Shown one piece after another: positions 1 to 7,067 of a stretch of DNA of 34,495 nucleotides. How positions within the stretch are numbered: position 1 is the first letter of the stretch; the number at the start of each line of letters is the position of its first letter. The stretch is from Nitrospirota bacterium (GTDB lineage Bacteria > Nitrospirota > Thermodesulfovibrionia > Thermodesulfovibrionales > UBA1546): NCBI GenBank assembly GCA_016208875.1, contig JACQXD010000089.1:1-34495 (forward strand), read 5' to 3'. The position numbers were made by a program, and so were the translations under genes. The notes under the pieces are model-generated. The model saw only the letters and a program-made list of their open reading frames with translations, had not been told where the DNA came from and made no database searches.

Positions 1-1
1 C

Positions 2-1270
2 GATAAGTATTATAGGGGGAAGGAAGAGGTGGAAGATATAATAAAGGCCGCGGATGTGTCTTATCCTGAAAAGGAAAAGATTATTATGGCGGCTGAGGCA
101 ATGCTTGAAGATACACCCATCGTAAAGCTTGTCAATACCATGATGACACAGGCCGTAAAGGACAGGGCAAGCGATATACATATAGAACCTTACGAGGCTT
201 CTCTGAGGGTCAGATTCAGGATTGACGGGAGACTGCACGATGCCATGACCCCTCCGAAGCATCTTCATGCCGGGATTATATCAAGGCTGAAGATACTTTC
301 CGGTATGGATATAGCGGAGAAGAGGGTGTCTCAGGATGGTAGATTCCCGATAAATATCGAGGGCAGGCAGTTCGATGTAAGATCCTCGACTCTGCCGACG
401 ATGCACGGAGAAAAAATTGTTATGCGGCTGCTCGAAAAGACCGCCGGACTTCCTCAACTCCAGCTTAAAGAACTCGGATTTTCCGAGAATGTACTGCGGG
501 AATATGAAAGACTTATTAGTAAACCCTACGGATTTGTACTGGCAACGGGACCTACCGGCTGTGGTAAGACGACAACAATGTATTCTTCTCTCAGGAACAT
601 AAGTACGGCTGAGAAAAACATAGTTACGATAGAGGACCCCATAGAATATAACCTTCCAGGTATAAATCAGGTACAGATCAATCCTAAGGCCGGTCTTACA
701 TTTGCGTCGGGTCTAAGGTCAATTCTCAGGCAGGATCCCGATATAATAATGATCGGGGAGATCAGGGATATCGAGACGGCATCGATTGCAACCCACGCAG
801 CACTGACAGGACATCTTGTCTTGAGCACACTCCACACAAATGATTCGGTTGGTGCGATAGCAAGGTTGATAGATATGGGTGTCGAGCCCTTTCTTATAAC
901 ATCCTCTCTCGTCGGGGTATTAGGCCAGAGGCTTATTACCAAGGTATGTCCTTACTGTAAGGAGAGTTTCACCGCCGAGATTGACATACTCCAGAGTATA
1001 GGCATAAAAGGCAAAATCCTTCTGCAGAGGGGTAAGGGTTGTAATGAATGCCGATTTACAGGATATCTCGGACGTGAAGGGTTATTCGAATTATTATTGA
1101 TCACGGAAGGGATAAAAAAACTTATAGTAGAAAAGGCTACGGCAACCGAGATTAAGGAACAGGCATTGAAAGAGGGTTTCAGTCCCATGAGGAATGAGGG
1201 ACTCCTTAAGGTTGTAGAGGGTCTTACAACAATAGAAGAGGTTCTGAGGGTAACACAGGAGATTGGATAA
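2..1270 (+). CDS. gspE: GspE/PilB-type secretion ATPase, 5'-truncated by window edge
   Basis: Cytoplasmic hexameric ATPase that powers pseudopilus or pilus assembly. The frame is open to the window edge upstream of the GTG at 29, and the N-terminal domain expected in GspE (about 100-150 residues) is missing, so the true start lies outside the window. Seen, numbered from position 29: the conserved entry to the ATPase core (KDRASDIHIEPYE, about 45-57), Walker A GPTGCGKTT (about 174), Walker B with GEIRD (about 244), and a C-terminal four-cysteine zinc motif (CPYC at about 307 and CNEC at about 338), which is typical of GspE and some PilB. The stop overlaps the gspF start by one base (TAATG), so the two are translationally coupled. 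The family is certain. GspE versus PilB is chosen from the gspF and gspD context. Confidence 0.93.
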   Translation, partial: DKYYRGKEEVEDIIKAADVSYPEKEKIIMAAEAMLEDTPIVKLVNTMMTQAVKDRASDIHIEPYEASLRVRFRIDGRLHDAMTPPKHLHAGIISRLKILSGMDIAEKRVSQDGRFPINIEGRQFDVRSSTLPTMHGEKIVMRLLEKTAGLPQLQLKELGFSENVLREYERLISKPYGFVLATGPTGCGKTTTMYSSLRNISTAEKNIVTIEDPIEYNLPGINQVQINPKAGLTFASGLRSILRQDPDIIMIGEIRDIETASIATHAALTGHLVLSTLHTNDSVGAIARLIDMGVEPFLITSSLVGVLGQRLITKVCPYCKESFTAEIDILQSIGIKGKILLQRGKGCNECRFTGYLGREGLFELLLITEGIKKLIVEKATATEIKEQALKEGFSPMRNEGLLKVVEGLTTIEEVLRVTQEIG

Positions 1271-2481
1271 TGCCTGCGTATGTCTATAAAGTAAGGACCC
1301 AGGCAGGAGAGGTTGTAAGCGGTGTTCTTAATGCACCGACGCCTGACGCCGTTGCAGAACAGCTCTTTTCAAAGGGATACATTCCGATAAAGATAGAAGC
1401 CGGGGAGGTTAGCCCGGCAGATAAGGGTTGGCAGCTTTTCGATAGGATAAAGGCAGAGGATCTGATAGTCTTCAGCAGGCAGCTTGCAACCCTTGTTACG
1501 GCAGGTATCTCATTTATCAGAGGTCTGGATACCCTTTTGGAGCAGACAAGGAATAAAAGATTGCGGATTATTATAGAGGCGATAAGAAAAGATGTAGAAG
1601 GCGGAAGTTCCTTTTCGGATGCACTCGCAAAATTCTCCTCAGTATTCTCACCGCTGTATGTCAGTATGGTGAAGGTTGGGGAGGAGGCCGGAGTCCTCGA
1701 CGATATCCTTGAAAGATTGGCTTCTCTTTTAGAACACGAGGCTGCTACGAAGGCCCGGTTGAAGGCTGCGACAAGGTATCCCACTATTGTTGTGGTAGCC
1801 ATAACAATAGCGTTTTTCGTGCTCACCACATTTGTCGTTCCAAAGTTTGCCTCGATGTATGAGGCCTCAAAGGTAGTATTGCCTCTTCCGACCCGGATAC
1901 TTATCTTTATAAACAAGGCGATAAGGACGTACTGGCCTCTTTTAATAGCCGTTGCTGCAGGTATTTTTTTTATGATAAAAAGTTATATAAGTTCTGCGCC
2001 GGGTAGGTGGAACTGGGATAAGCTTAAACTCAGGATTCCCGTAATAGGGTCTGTTGTCGAAAAGACGGTTATGTCGAGATTCGCAAGGATTTTTTCCACC
2101 CTCTATCGAAGCGGTATCCCTATGCTGCACACGCTCGATATAGTTTCAGGGACATTGGGGAACGTAATAATTGCGAGGGCGGTCGAAGTGGTTAAGGAGA
2201 GTGTGCGCGAAGGCAAGGGGTTGGCTCAACCGATGGCAAGCACAATGGTCTTTCCGCCTATGGTTACGCAGATGGTTGCAGTCGGAGAAGAGACGGGCGC
2301 ACTCGACGATATGCTTATAAAGGTGTCCGACTATTACGACCTCGAGGTCGAGTATGCTATTAAAAATCTATCAACCACCCTGGAGCCGATCCTGATGGTC
2401 TTTCTTGCAGGGATAATACTTTTTCTTGCACTGGGGATATTCCTTCCTATATGGGACATGATACACGTTATGAAAAGATAA
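1270..2481 (+). CDS. gspF: Type II secretion / pilus inner-membrane platform protein GspF
   Basis: Polytopic inner-membrane platform protein that works with the GspE ATPase. At 403 residues it has the normal family length. It begins with the typical short hydrophilic start (PAYVYKVRTQAGE) and has two repeated T2SSF cytoplasmic domains (about 60-190 and 265-390). Each contains the family signature of a glycine-rich turn plus EEAG/EETG (VKVGEEAGVLDD and VAVGEETGALDD). Hydrophobic segments lie near 168-190, 222-240 and 375-398. The start codon overlaps the gspE stop, and the last 31 bases overlap the downstream histidine kinase. This places the kinase in the secretion operon. Confidence 0.93.
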   Translation: MPAYVYKVRTQAGEVVSGVLNAPTPDAVAEQLFSKGYIPIKIEAGEVSPADKGWQLFDRIKAEDLIVFSRQLATLVTAGISFIRGLDTLLEQTRNKRLRIIIEAIRKDVEGGSSFSDALAKFSSVFSPLYVSMVKVGEEAGVLDDILERLASLLEHEAATKARLKAATRYPTIVVVAITIAFFVLTTFVVPKFASMYEASKVVLPLPTRILIFINKAIRTYWPLLIAVAAGIFFMIKSYISSAPGRWNWDKLKLRIPVIGSVVEKTVMSRFARIFSTLYRSGIPMLHTLDIVSGTLGNVIIARAVEVVKESVREGKGLAQPMASTMVFPPMVTQMVAVGEETGALDDMLIKVSDYYDLEVEYAIKNLSTTLEPILMVFLAGIILFLALGIFLPIWDMIHVMKR

Positions 2482-3809
2482 GATTTGCCTTCTTACAGAG
2501 ACGATTTTATCTCAGTCTCTATGTATTCCTGCCGGTATTTTTTTCCGTCTTTGCATTGGCTATCCCTCTTATCTTTTTGACAAAATTCAGATCCATCCTT
2601 CAAATGCGTGTCATCGCAACGAGCGAACTTTTTTTAATCTACAGGTCAATAGAGCAGTGGACGTATATCTTTGCGGCTGCGGCATTTGTCGCGGGTTTAA
2701 TCGTTGCGTATGGCCTTGTAATATCCGCAAGGAGATTGCTTAGGAATACAGGGGATAAAGATATAGAGGAATTCGGTTCGCTCGGGAAGGAGTTCACGAG
2801 GATAGCGACCTCGTTGAGGGATTATACGTCCCTGCTCGGAAGCATGACCGGAGGGATAATAGTGATGAATAAACGCGGGGAGATAACAATGATAAATCCT
2901 CATGCCTGTTATATCCTCGGATGTTCGGAATCGGATGCGACAGGTAAAAATATTGATTATCTGATAGATATATCAAAGGATTTTGAGAAGGTTATGAAAG
3001 GGGAAGAAGTAACCTCCGAGCTGACTGCAATGATAAATAAAAAGGAATGTATAATCGGTTATACGCTTTCACCGGTAAAGGGTAAAGACACGGTAGACGG
3101 AGCGGTTCTCGATTTTATGGATATTACAAAAATAAAGAAGATGCACGAAGAGATGCAAAGGACAGAGCGATTGGCCGGCATCGGAACGATGGCAATGGAA
3201 GTCGCACATGAAGTAAGGAATCCATTAGCCTCGATCAAGGGTCTGACCCAGCTTATAGGCGAAGATATGAAGGATGACGAGCAAAAAAAAATCTATATCA
3301 CCATGATACTCTCGGAAATCGAGAGACTGAACAGGGTTGTGGATACACTTTTCGAGAAAAAGACGACAGTCCCGGACAAGGAAAATCTCAGGGAGATGAT
3401 ACACAGAATTGTGCTTTTGTGCGGCCAGGCTGTGAAGGGCAAAATTGTAAAGGTTACGGAAGAGTACGACAAGACGGCTGATGGAATGCAGATAAAAGAC
3501 GAGCGGCTGTTTCACGCCATCTATAACATAGTCCTGAACGCGTACGAAGCAGTGAGGGAAGATGGGGAGATAAGCATAAAGACACAAAAGGCTGATAATA
3601 GGACAAAGATCGAGATATGCAGCGATTCGGAGGTAAGTCCTGCAATACTTGTAGACAGGATATTCGAGGTGGATGTAACCACTAAAGGCGGCGGGCACGG
3701 GATGGGGTTGAAGATTGCGAGGGATGCAATAAAGAATATCGGCGGGGATATAGAAGTAGAGACTGCAAGAGGGAAGACGAAATTCATAATCCGGCTGCCG
3801 GGCGTGTGA
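2451..3809 (+). CDS. Membrane PAS-domain sensor histidine kinase (PilS/AtoS-like)
   Basis: Predicted two-component sensor kinase. Two N-terminal hydrophobic segments (about 19-46 and 68-95) are followed by a PAS domain (about 120-225), a HisKA dimerisation domain with the phospho-acceptor H253 in AHEVRNPLASIKG, and a HATPase domain. The N box is clear (NIVLNAYEAV) and so is the G2 lid (GGGHGMGLKIARD). The G1 position, normally DxGxG, reads SDSEVSP and is degenerate. The start overlaps gspF by 31 bases, with no better in-frame start downstream before the first membrane segment. No response regulator follows. The nearest is the NtrC-type protein at 14597, a plausible but unproven partner. The specific signal is unknown. 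Confidence 0.88.
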   Translation: MGHDTRYEKIRFAFLQRRFYLSLYVFLPVFFSVFALAIPLIFLTKFRSILQMRVIATSELFLIYRSIEQWTYIFAAAAFVAGLIVAYGLVISARRLLRNTGDKDIEEFGSLGKEFTRIATSLRDYTSLLGSMTGGIIVMNKRGEITMINPHACYILGCSESDATGKNIDYLIDISKDFEKVMKGEEVTSELTAMINKKECIIGYTLSPVKGKDTVDGAVLDFMDITKIKKMHEEMQRTERLAGIGTMAMEVAHEVRNPLASIKGLTQLIGEDMKDDEQKKIYITMILSEIERLNRVVDTLFEKKTTVPDKENLREMIHRIVLLCGQAVKGKIVKVTEEYDKTADGMQIKDERLFHAIYNIVLNAYEAVREDGEISIKTQKADNRTKIEICSDSEVSPAILVDRIFEVDVTTKGGGHGMGLKIARDAIKNIGGDIEVETARGKTKFIIRLPGV

Positions 3810-3879
3810 GAAATATGTTTTACGCCTATGGTCTCTGCCGCAGTGTATTCGTTGCCCCAATAACACCAAATAACAGGTA

Positions 3880-3940
3880 TTGACAAATCTTTCGAGAAGT
3901 TATACGTTTAAAATAAATCGTATAACTTTTTTTAAGGAGG
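3880..3940 (+). promoter_or_regulatory. vapBC promoter, inverted-repeat operator and RBS
   Basis: TTGACA at 3880-3885 is followed by a perfect 10-bp inverted repeat, AAGTTATACG (3897-3906) and CGTATAACTT (3919-3928), separated by 12 bases. AT-rich -10 candidates lie inside it (TATACG, TAAAAT), though neither has ideal spacing. A strong AAGGAGG RBS (3934-3940) stands 9 bases before the vapB ATG. VapB antitoxins autoregulate by binding inverted repeats over their own promoter, so this is the likely operator. The exact -10 is uncertain. Confidence 0.65.
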
Positions 3941-3949
3941 TTAGAAATT

Positions 3950-4177
3950 ATGGCTACGGTTAAGACATTGTCTAAAGGACAAATTGTCATACCTGCCGAT
4001 ATAAGGAAGAGGCATAACATAAAACCCGGCACCAAAATCCAGATCATGGAGTACGGGGGGATCATCTATCTCATTCCGCCTGTTGAGGACCCGATCAAGG
4101 CATCTTGCGGCATATTACCATCTAAGCCCTCCCTATCGGAAAGACTTCTGAAGGAACGGAAGGTTGAATTCAGATAA
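3950..4177 (+). CDS. vapB: AbrB/SpoVT-type antitoxin (VapB-like)
   Basis: A 75-residue antitoxin with an N-terminal swapped-hairpin AbrB DNA-binding domain: LSKGQIVIPADIRKRHNIKPG is the classic signature, followed by the strand that closes the barrel (TKIQIMEYGGIIYLIP). The short basic C-terminal tail would wrap the toxin. It is preceded by a good RBS and a palindromic operator, and its stop overlaps the vapC start (TAATG), which is the usual coupling in vapBC modules. In family terms it neutralises the PIN RNase and represses its own operon. Confidence 0.85.
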   Translation: MATVKTLSKGQIVIPADIRKRHNIKPGTKIQIMEYGGIIYLIPPVEDPIKASCGILPSKPSLSERLLKERKVEFR

Positions 4178-4581
4178 TGCACAAGGAATCATTTGTTTTC
4201 GACAGCTATGCCCTTTTGAAACTTTTTCAAAAAGAAAAGGGATATGAAAAGGTTGTTCATGTTCTGGAAGATATTAAAAAAACCGGCGGCAGTAAATATA
4301 TTAGTGCTATTAACCTGGGAGAGATAATCTATTCCACGAAAAGGGAATTCGGCGATCAGAAAAAATTAGAGGTACTTGCCAATATCGAGCGATTGAACTT
4401 TACCCTTTTGCCTGTGCCTAATAGCCTGATATTCCATGCAGCAGAATTCAAGGCTCAATACAGCATCTCGTACGCCGACTGCTTTGCACTTGCATCTGCC
4501 ATAGAACACAAAGCTGTAATTGTAACCGGTGATCCCGAATTTAAAAAAGTGGAGCATTTGGTGAAAATAGTCTGGGTATGA
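4177..4581 (+). CDS. vapC: PIN-domain ribonuclease toxin (VapC-like)
   Basis: A 134-residue PIN-domain protein. The expected acidic active-site residues are visible: D in VFDSYALL near the N-terminus, E in NLGEIIY, D in SYADCFALASA, and D in VTGDPEFKKVE near the C-terminus. Members of the family are Mg-dependent RNases that cut tRNA or rRNA when released from the antitoxin. It is coupled to the AbrB-type antitoxin. All four acidic residues are present and nothing looks broken, so the module appears intact. Confidence 0.87.
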   Translation: MHKESFVFDSYALLKLFQKEKGYEKVVHVLEDIKKTGGSKYISAINLGEIIYSTKREFGDQKKLEVLANIERLNFTLLPVPNSLIFHAAEFKAQYSISYADCFALASAIEHKAVIVTGDPEFKKVEHLVKIVWV

Positions 4582-4779
4582 AAAAGGCTGATTGAGAGGA
4601 AAGAAACAGATAACAAAATGGTGCCGGTGACTAAGCATGACAGAAGCGCGTTTGAGATAGCAGTGTAGGATTTTTATGTGATGGCAATTCGCGGGGTGTT
4701 ATTCCTTTTTTTTCATCCCTTTTTTTCTTCTTGATAGAATCATTCAGGGTGTGATAGTTTAGGGCAGAGTAAAACTTAT

Positions 4780-4993
4780 ATGGAAACACAGGCATATTTT
4801 GAGGACATCCAGCATCACATCTTAAAGGAACTGCGTAGGGCAAGAACCAAAATCAGCGACACAGAAATTAAGAAATTCAAGAGCGAACATCCGGATGTGG
4901 AGGTTGAATTTTGAAGGCAAGGAAGGAGAAAAAAATAAAAGGGGCGGTACATTTTGGGTATACATAGGAAGGAAATCAGTAAAAAATGACTGA
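4780..4993 (+). pseudogene. Fragment of a broken gene, possibly phospholipase D-like
   Basis: An ATG at 4780 opens 44 residues, beginning METQAYFEDIQHHILKELRR and ending at a TGA at 4912. Shifting frame at that point continues a plausible coding sequence (EGKEGEKNKRGGTFWVYIGR, ending VKND) to a TGA at 4991-4993. The first 25 residues resemble the start of PLD-nuclease-like proteins that begin with a short helix before the catalytic fold, but no HKD motif remains. The pattern is that of a gene reduced to its two ends by an internal deletion, plus a frameshift. The PLD identity is from memory of the family and tentative. The rest of 4582-5038 shows nothing else except a 16-codon ORF at 4618-4668 that I cannot support. 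Confidence 0.45.
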
Positions 4994-5038
4994 ATACTTG
5001 CAGCCTGAACTGGCAATAGTTGGCGTGGAGTTCATATC

Positions 5039-5767
5039 GTGAGCAACATAGACAACAACAAATTAGAATATAAGAAATCTTTTGTTTGCTATTTGGATAT
5101 TTTAGGATTTAAAGAATTAGTAGAAAGTCATGACCCAGAAACATTATACACTTTGATAGATTATTTACGGGGTGACCTGAAAATACTATGCCAAAAATCT
5201 TCTCTGCAGTGGTTATTTATATCTGATAGTTTGCTTTTATTTACACCCAATGATTCTAAAGAAAACTTCGACAGACTAACCGGCATTGTTGCCGCAATCA
5301 TTCCAATGGCTTTTAGCAAAAGCTTTCCAACTCGTGGAGCGATATCTCATGGTGATTTCTATTTTGACAATGAATCGGGATTTTTCTTTGGCCCTGCATA
5401 CGTAGATGCAGAAAAGTATGAAAGGAAGCAGGAATGGGCTGGCGTAATATTAACGCCTAATTGCACAAATTTTGTTATGTCTCATAATTATAATTTGGAT
5501 GCCACGCTTTTAGTTGAATATAATGTGTCCATGAAAGATGGAGTTTTAGTGAGAGATGATAAATGTGAGATGTCATATAAGGATGAAAAGATGCTTTGTA
5601 TCAATTGGATAGAAAATTATTCCATTGACAAAACTATTGATGAATCTCTACTTGAAGGCGATTTTTCGAGGTTAGGGAAGAAAGTGCGAAAAGAGCATTT
5701 AAATAAGGTTGAAAACACTCGGAAATTTCTGAAACATTGTAATCAACTGGAGAAAAAAAGATGCTGA
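5039..5767 (+). CDS. Hypothetical protein with degenerate nucleotide-cyclase-like fold
   Basis: A 242-residue soluble protein starting with GTG, preceded by a weak TGGAG 8 bases upstream. Seen: an opening FVCYLDILGFKELV, a central strand-turn FISDSLLLF, then TRGAISHGDFYFD and FFGPAYVDAEKYERKQEWAG. This order matches a widespread uncharacterised group (LDILGF proteins) whose layout recalls class III nucleotide cyclases: a metal-Asp strand at the start, a mid-domain Asp, then a G-x-x-x-G region. I cannot confirm catalytic residues or activity. The gene is visibly more AT-rich than its neighbours and lies between two toxin-antitoxin modules, which suggests horizontal acquisition. A defence or signalling role is conceivable but not shown. 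Confidence 0.6.
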   Translation: MSNIDNNKLEYKKSFVCYLDILGFKELVESHDPETLYTLIDYLRGDLKILCQKSSLQWLFISDSLLLFTPNDSKENFDRLTGIVAAIIPMAFSKSFPTRGAISHGDFYFDNESGFFFGPAYVDAEKYERKQEWAGVILTPNCTNFVMSHNYNLDATLLVEYNVSMKDGVLVRDDKCEMSYKDEKMLCINWIENYSIDKTIDESLLEGDFSRLGKKVRKEHLNKVENTRKFLKHCNQLEKKRC

Positions 5768-5770
5768 CGC

Positions 5771-5790
5771 TCGTGCCTTCAAAATTCATT
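5771..5790 (+). repeat. 20-bp direct repeat, left copy
   Basis: TCGTGCCTTCAAAATTCATT occurs here and again at 6599-6618, bracketing the Phd/RelE-type module. Confidence 0.75.
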
Positions 5791-5858
5791 AAACATTTAA
5801 CATCAGGGACGAAGAAGGAAAAGGTTGTTCTATTACTAAGGAATACATAAATAAAGCC

Positions 5859-5942
5859 ACACGCTCGTTATTCCCGCAAGCGAAGCGTGTCGGGACTCCT
5901 TCTTGCTGTAAGGAAAGATTCCGGACAAAGCCGGAATGGCGG
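5859..5942. repeat. Dispersed palindromic intergenic repeat
   Basis: ACACGCT and AGCGTGT arms are followed by GATTCCGG and CCGGAATGGCG-type ends. The element is related to the repeat at 10117-10215 (GATTCCAGACGAGCCGGAATGACGG). It fills most of the 5768-6059 gap. No gene is supported there other than the promoter at 6025-6053. Confidence 0.6.
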
Positions 5943-6024
5943 AGAAAAAACGAGTTCAGGGAGAATTCTCTTTGATGGCAAATGGTTTCGCATAACAATG
6001 ACACGACCGCGGACTGGATTTAGT

Positions 6025-6053
6025 TTGCTTTTTAAAGGGTGAGTATTTATAAT
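6025..6053 (+). promoter_or_regulatory. Promoter of the antitoxin-toxin pair, leaderless spacing
   Basis: TTGCTT (6025-6030), a 17-bp spacer and a perfect TATAAT (6048-6053). The expected transcription start, about 7 bases downstream, falls on the ATG at 6060. There is no Shine-Dalgarno sequence before that ATG. Confidence 0.6.
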
Positions 6054-6059
6054 TAATCT

Positions 6060-6299
6060 ATGCCTACAACGATAACAACAAAAAAAACAGTGAGTATATC
6101 CAGAAGCGAAGTTGATAAGAAGGGCGCCATCGTAATTCTGTCCCTGAAAGAGTACCGGAAGCTATGCGAAAGGGCCGTGCCGACCTACTATCTGAAGGGT
6201 AAAGAAGCAGAAAATCTTGATAAGCTGGTCGAAGAGGGTTTGAGGGAGCATCGTAAATGCAGATGTAAGACCATTAAGTCTTTATCTGATTTAGACTAA
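6060..6299 (+). CDS. Putative antitoxin of a RelE/ParE-type module (Phd/YefM-like)
   Basis: A 79-residue small acidic-basic protein directly upstream of a RelE-fold toxin. The segment KKGAIVILSLKEYRKLCER resembles the Phd/YefM strand-helix in which VVLSLEEYxxL is characteristic. The N-terminus lacks the usual M-x-x-V-x-x-x-E-A-R start, so the family assignment is moderate. The C-terminal half (EAENLDKLVEEGLREHRKCRCK) would be the toxin-binding tail. The stop codon (6297-6299) directly abuts the toxin ATG. Its own ATG sits where the TATAAT box would start transcription, which implies a leaderless message. Confidence 0.65.
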   Translation: MPTTITTKKTVSISRSEVDKKGAIVILSLKEYRKLCERAVPTYYLKGKEAENLDKLVEEGLREHRKCRCKTIKSLSDLD

Positions 6300-6560
6300 A
6301 TGATGCGAATAACCGTTTCTCCCCGCTTTGAGAAAAGGTACAAAAGCCTTCCCAAAAGAATAAAAGAAAAAGCCAAAGAGCAAGAGCTCCTTTTTCGTAA
6401 AAATCCGTTTGACCCCCGTTTAAAAACTCACAGGTTAACTGGACTGGAAAAGGAAGCATGGGCATTTTCAATAAACTACTTTTATAGGATAAAATTTATT
6501 TTTCTTACCGATGACGAGGTACTATTCCTGGATGTCGGGACACACGAAATTTATAAGTGA
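6300..6560 (+). CDS. RelE/ParE-superfamily toxin
   Basis: An 86-residue protein (85 if the second ATG at 6303 is used). It has the RelE/YafQ-type layout: an N-terminal strand ITVSPRFEKRYKSLP, a basic helix (KRIKEKAKEQE), a central NPFDPRLKTHRLTG segment typical of the family, WAFSINYFYRIKFIF strands and a C-terminal VLFLDVGTHEIYK that closely matches the conserved RelE ending. Members are ribosome-dependent mRNA interferases or gyrase inhibitors, and the sequence does not settle which. It is directly coupled to the upstream antitoxin. Confidence 0.8.
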   Translation: MMRITVSPRFEKRYKSLPKRIKEKAKEQELLFRKNPFDPRLKTHRLTGLEKEAWAFSINYFYRIKFIFLTDDEVLFLDVGTHEIYK

Positions 6561-6598
6561 ATCTGCCCGCAGAATTAGCGAGAAAAACTGTCCGAAAT

Positions 6599-6618
6599 TC
6601 GTGCCTTCAAAATTCATT
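6599..6618 (+). repeat. 20-bp direct repeat, right copy
   Basis: Identical to 5771-5790. It lies 38 bases after the toxin stop. Confidence 0.75.
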
Positions 6619-6752
6619 TAACTTCATGAAGCAAAAAGCAGTAAATCCGATTTTTTTCTCAGAATACCGCTTCTATTTCCCCTCCCCATCCTCTGCCCTT
6701 CTTAATCTTGCTAAGAAAACATCCCACCGATTGCCATGTGTTAATATAATAT

Positions 6753-7067
6753 ATGATGAGCGGCGAAATCAAAACGATACATGAACTTGAGGAAAAGTCG
6801 GAACAAAAGACAAAAACTCCTCCCTATTATAATGTTTATTTGATCAACGACGACTATACGACTATGGAATTCGTCGTCCATGTCCTTGAGGAAGTCTTTC
6901 ACAAATCGTCTGTCGAGGCAACTCAAATAATGCTTCACGTTCATAAAAATGGAAAGGGGCTTGCGGGTGTTTTTGTTAGGGAGATTGCAGAGACAAAGGT
7001 AGATACGGTTCATAAGCTTGCAAAAGAGAATGAATTCCCTCTGAGATGCGCGATGGAGAAGGTATGA
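6753..7067 (+). CDS. clpS: ClpS N-degron adaptor
   Basis: A 104-residue adaptor that binds proteins with N-terminal Leu/Phe/Tyr/Trp and hands them to ClpAP. The conserved core is complete: PPYYNVYLINDDYTTMEFVVHVLEEVF, then VEATQIMLHVHKNGKGLAGVF, then EIAETKVDTVHKLAKENEFPL. This includes the NDD and T-M-x-FV substrate-pocket region and the H in VHKNG. There are two possible starts (6753 and 6756) and no Shine-Dalgarno. A TATAAT at 6745-6750 lies only 2 bases before the first ATG, so the message could start at or within the ATG pair. Its stop overlaps the clpA start (ATGA). Its partner clpA and the pathway transferase aat downstream are both broken. Confidence 0.93.
   Translation: MMSGEIKTIHELEEKSEQKTKTPPYYNVYLINDDYTTMEFVVHVLEEVFHKSSVEATQIMLHVHKNGKGLAGVFVREIAETKVDTVHKLAKENEFPLRCAMEKV

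Noticed and set aside
1284-1916. 210-aa minus-strand ORF opposite gspF
   Set aside because: Antisense shadow of a strongly conserved gene. The same applies to 3225-3869, 17396-17746 and 24326-24883.
4618-4668. 16-codon ORF (MVPVTKHDRSAFEIAV)
   Set aside because: It is too short and unrecognised. A weak purine-rich stretch upstream is not enough.
6557-6784. 75-aa ORF after the RelE-type toxin
   Set aside because: It overlaps the direct repeat and the clpS start, has no RBS and no protein-like features.
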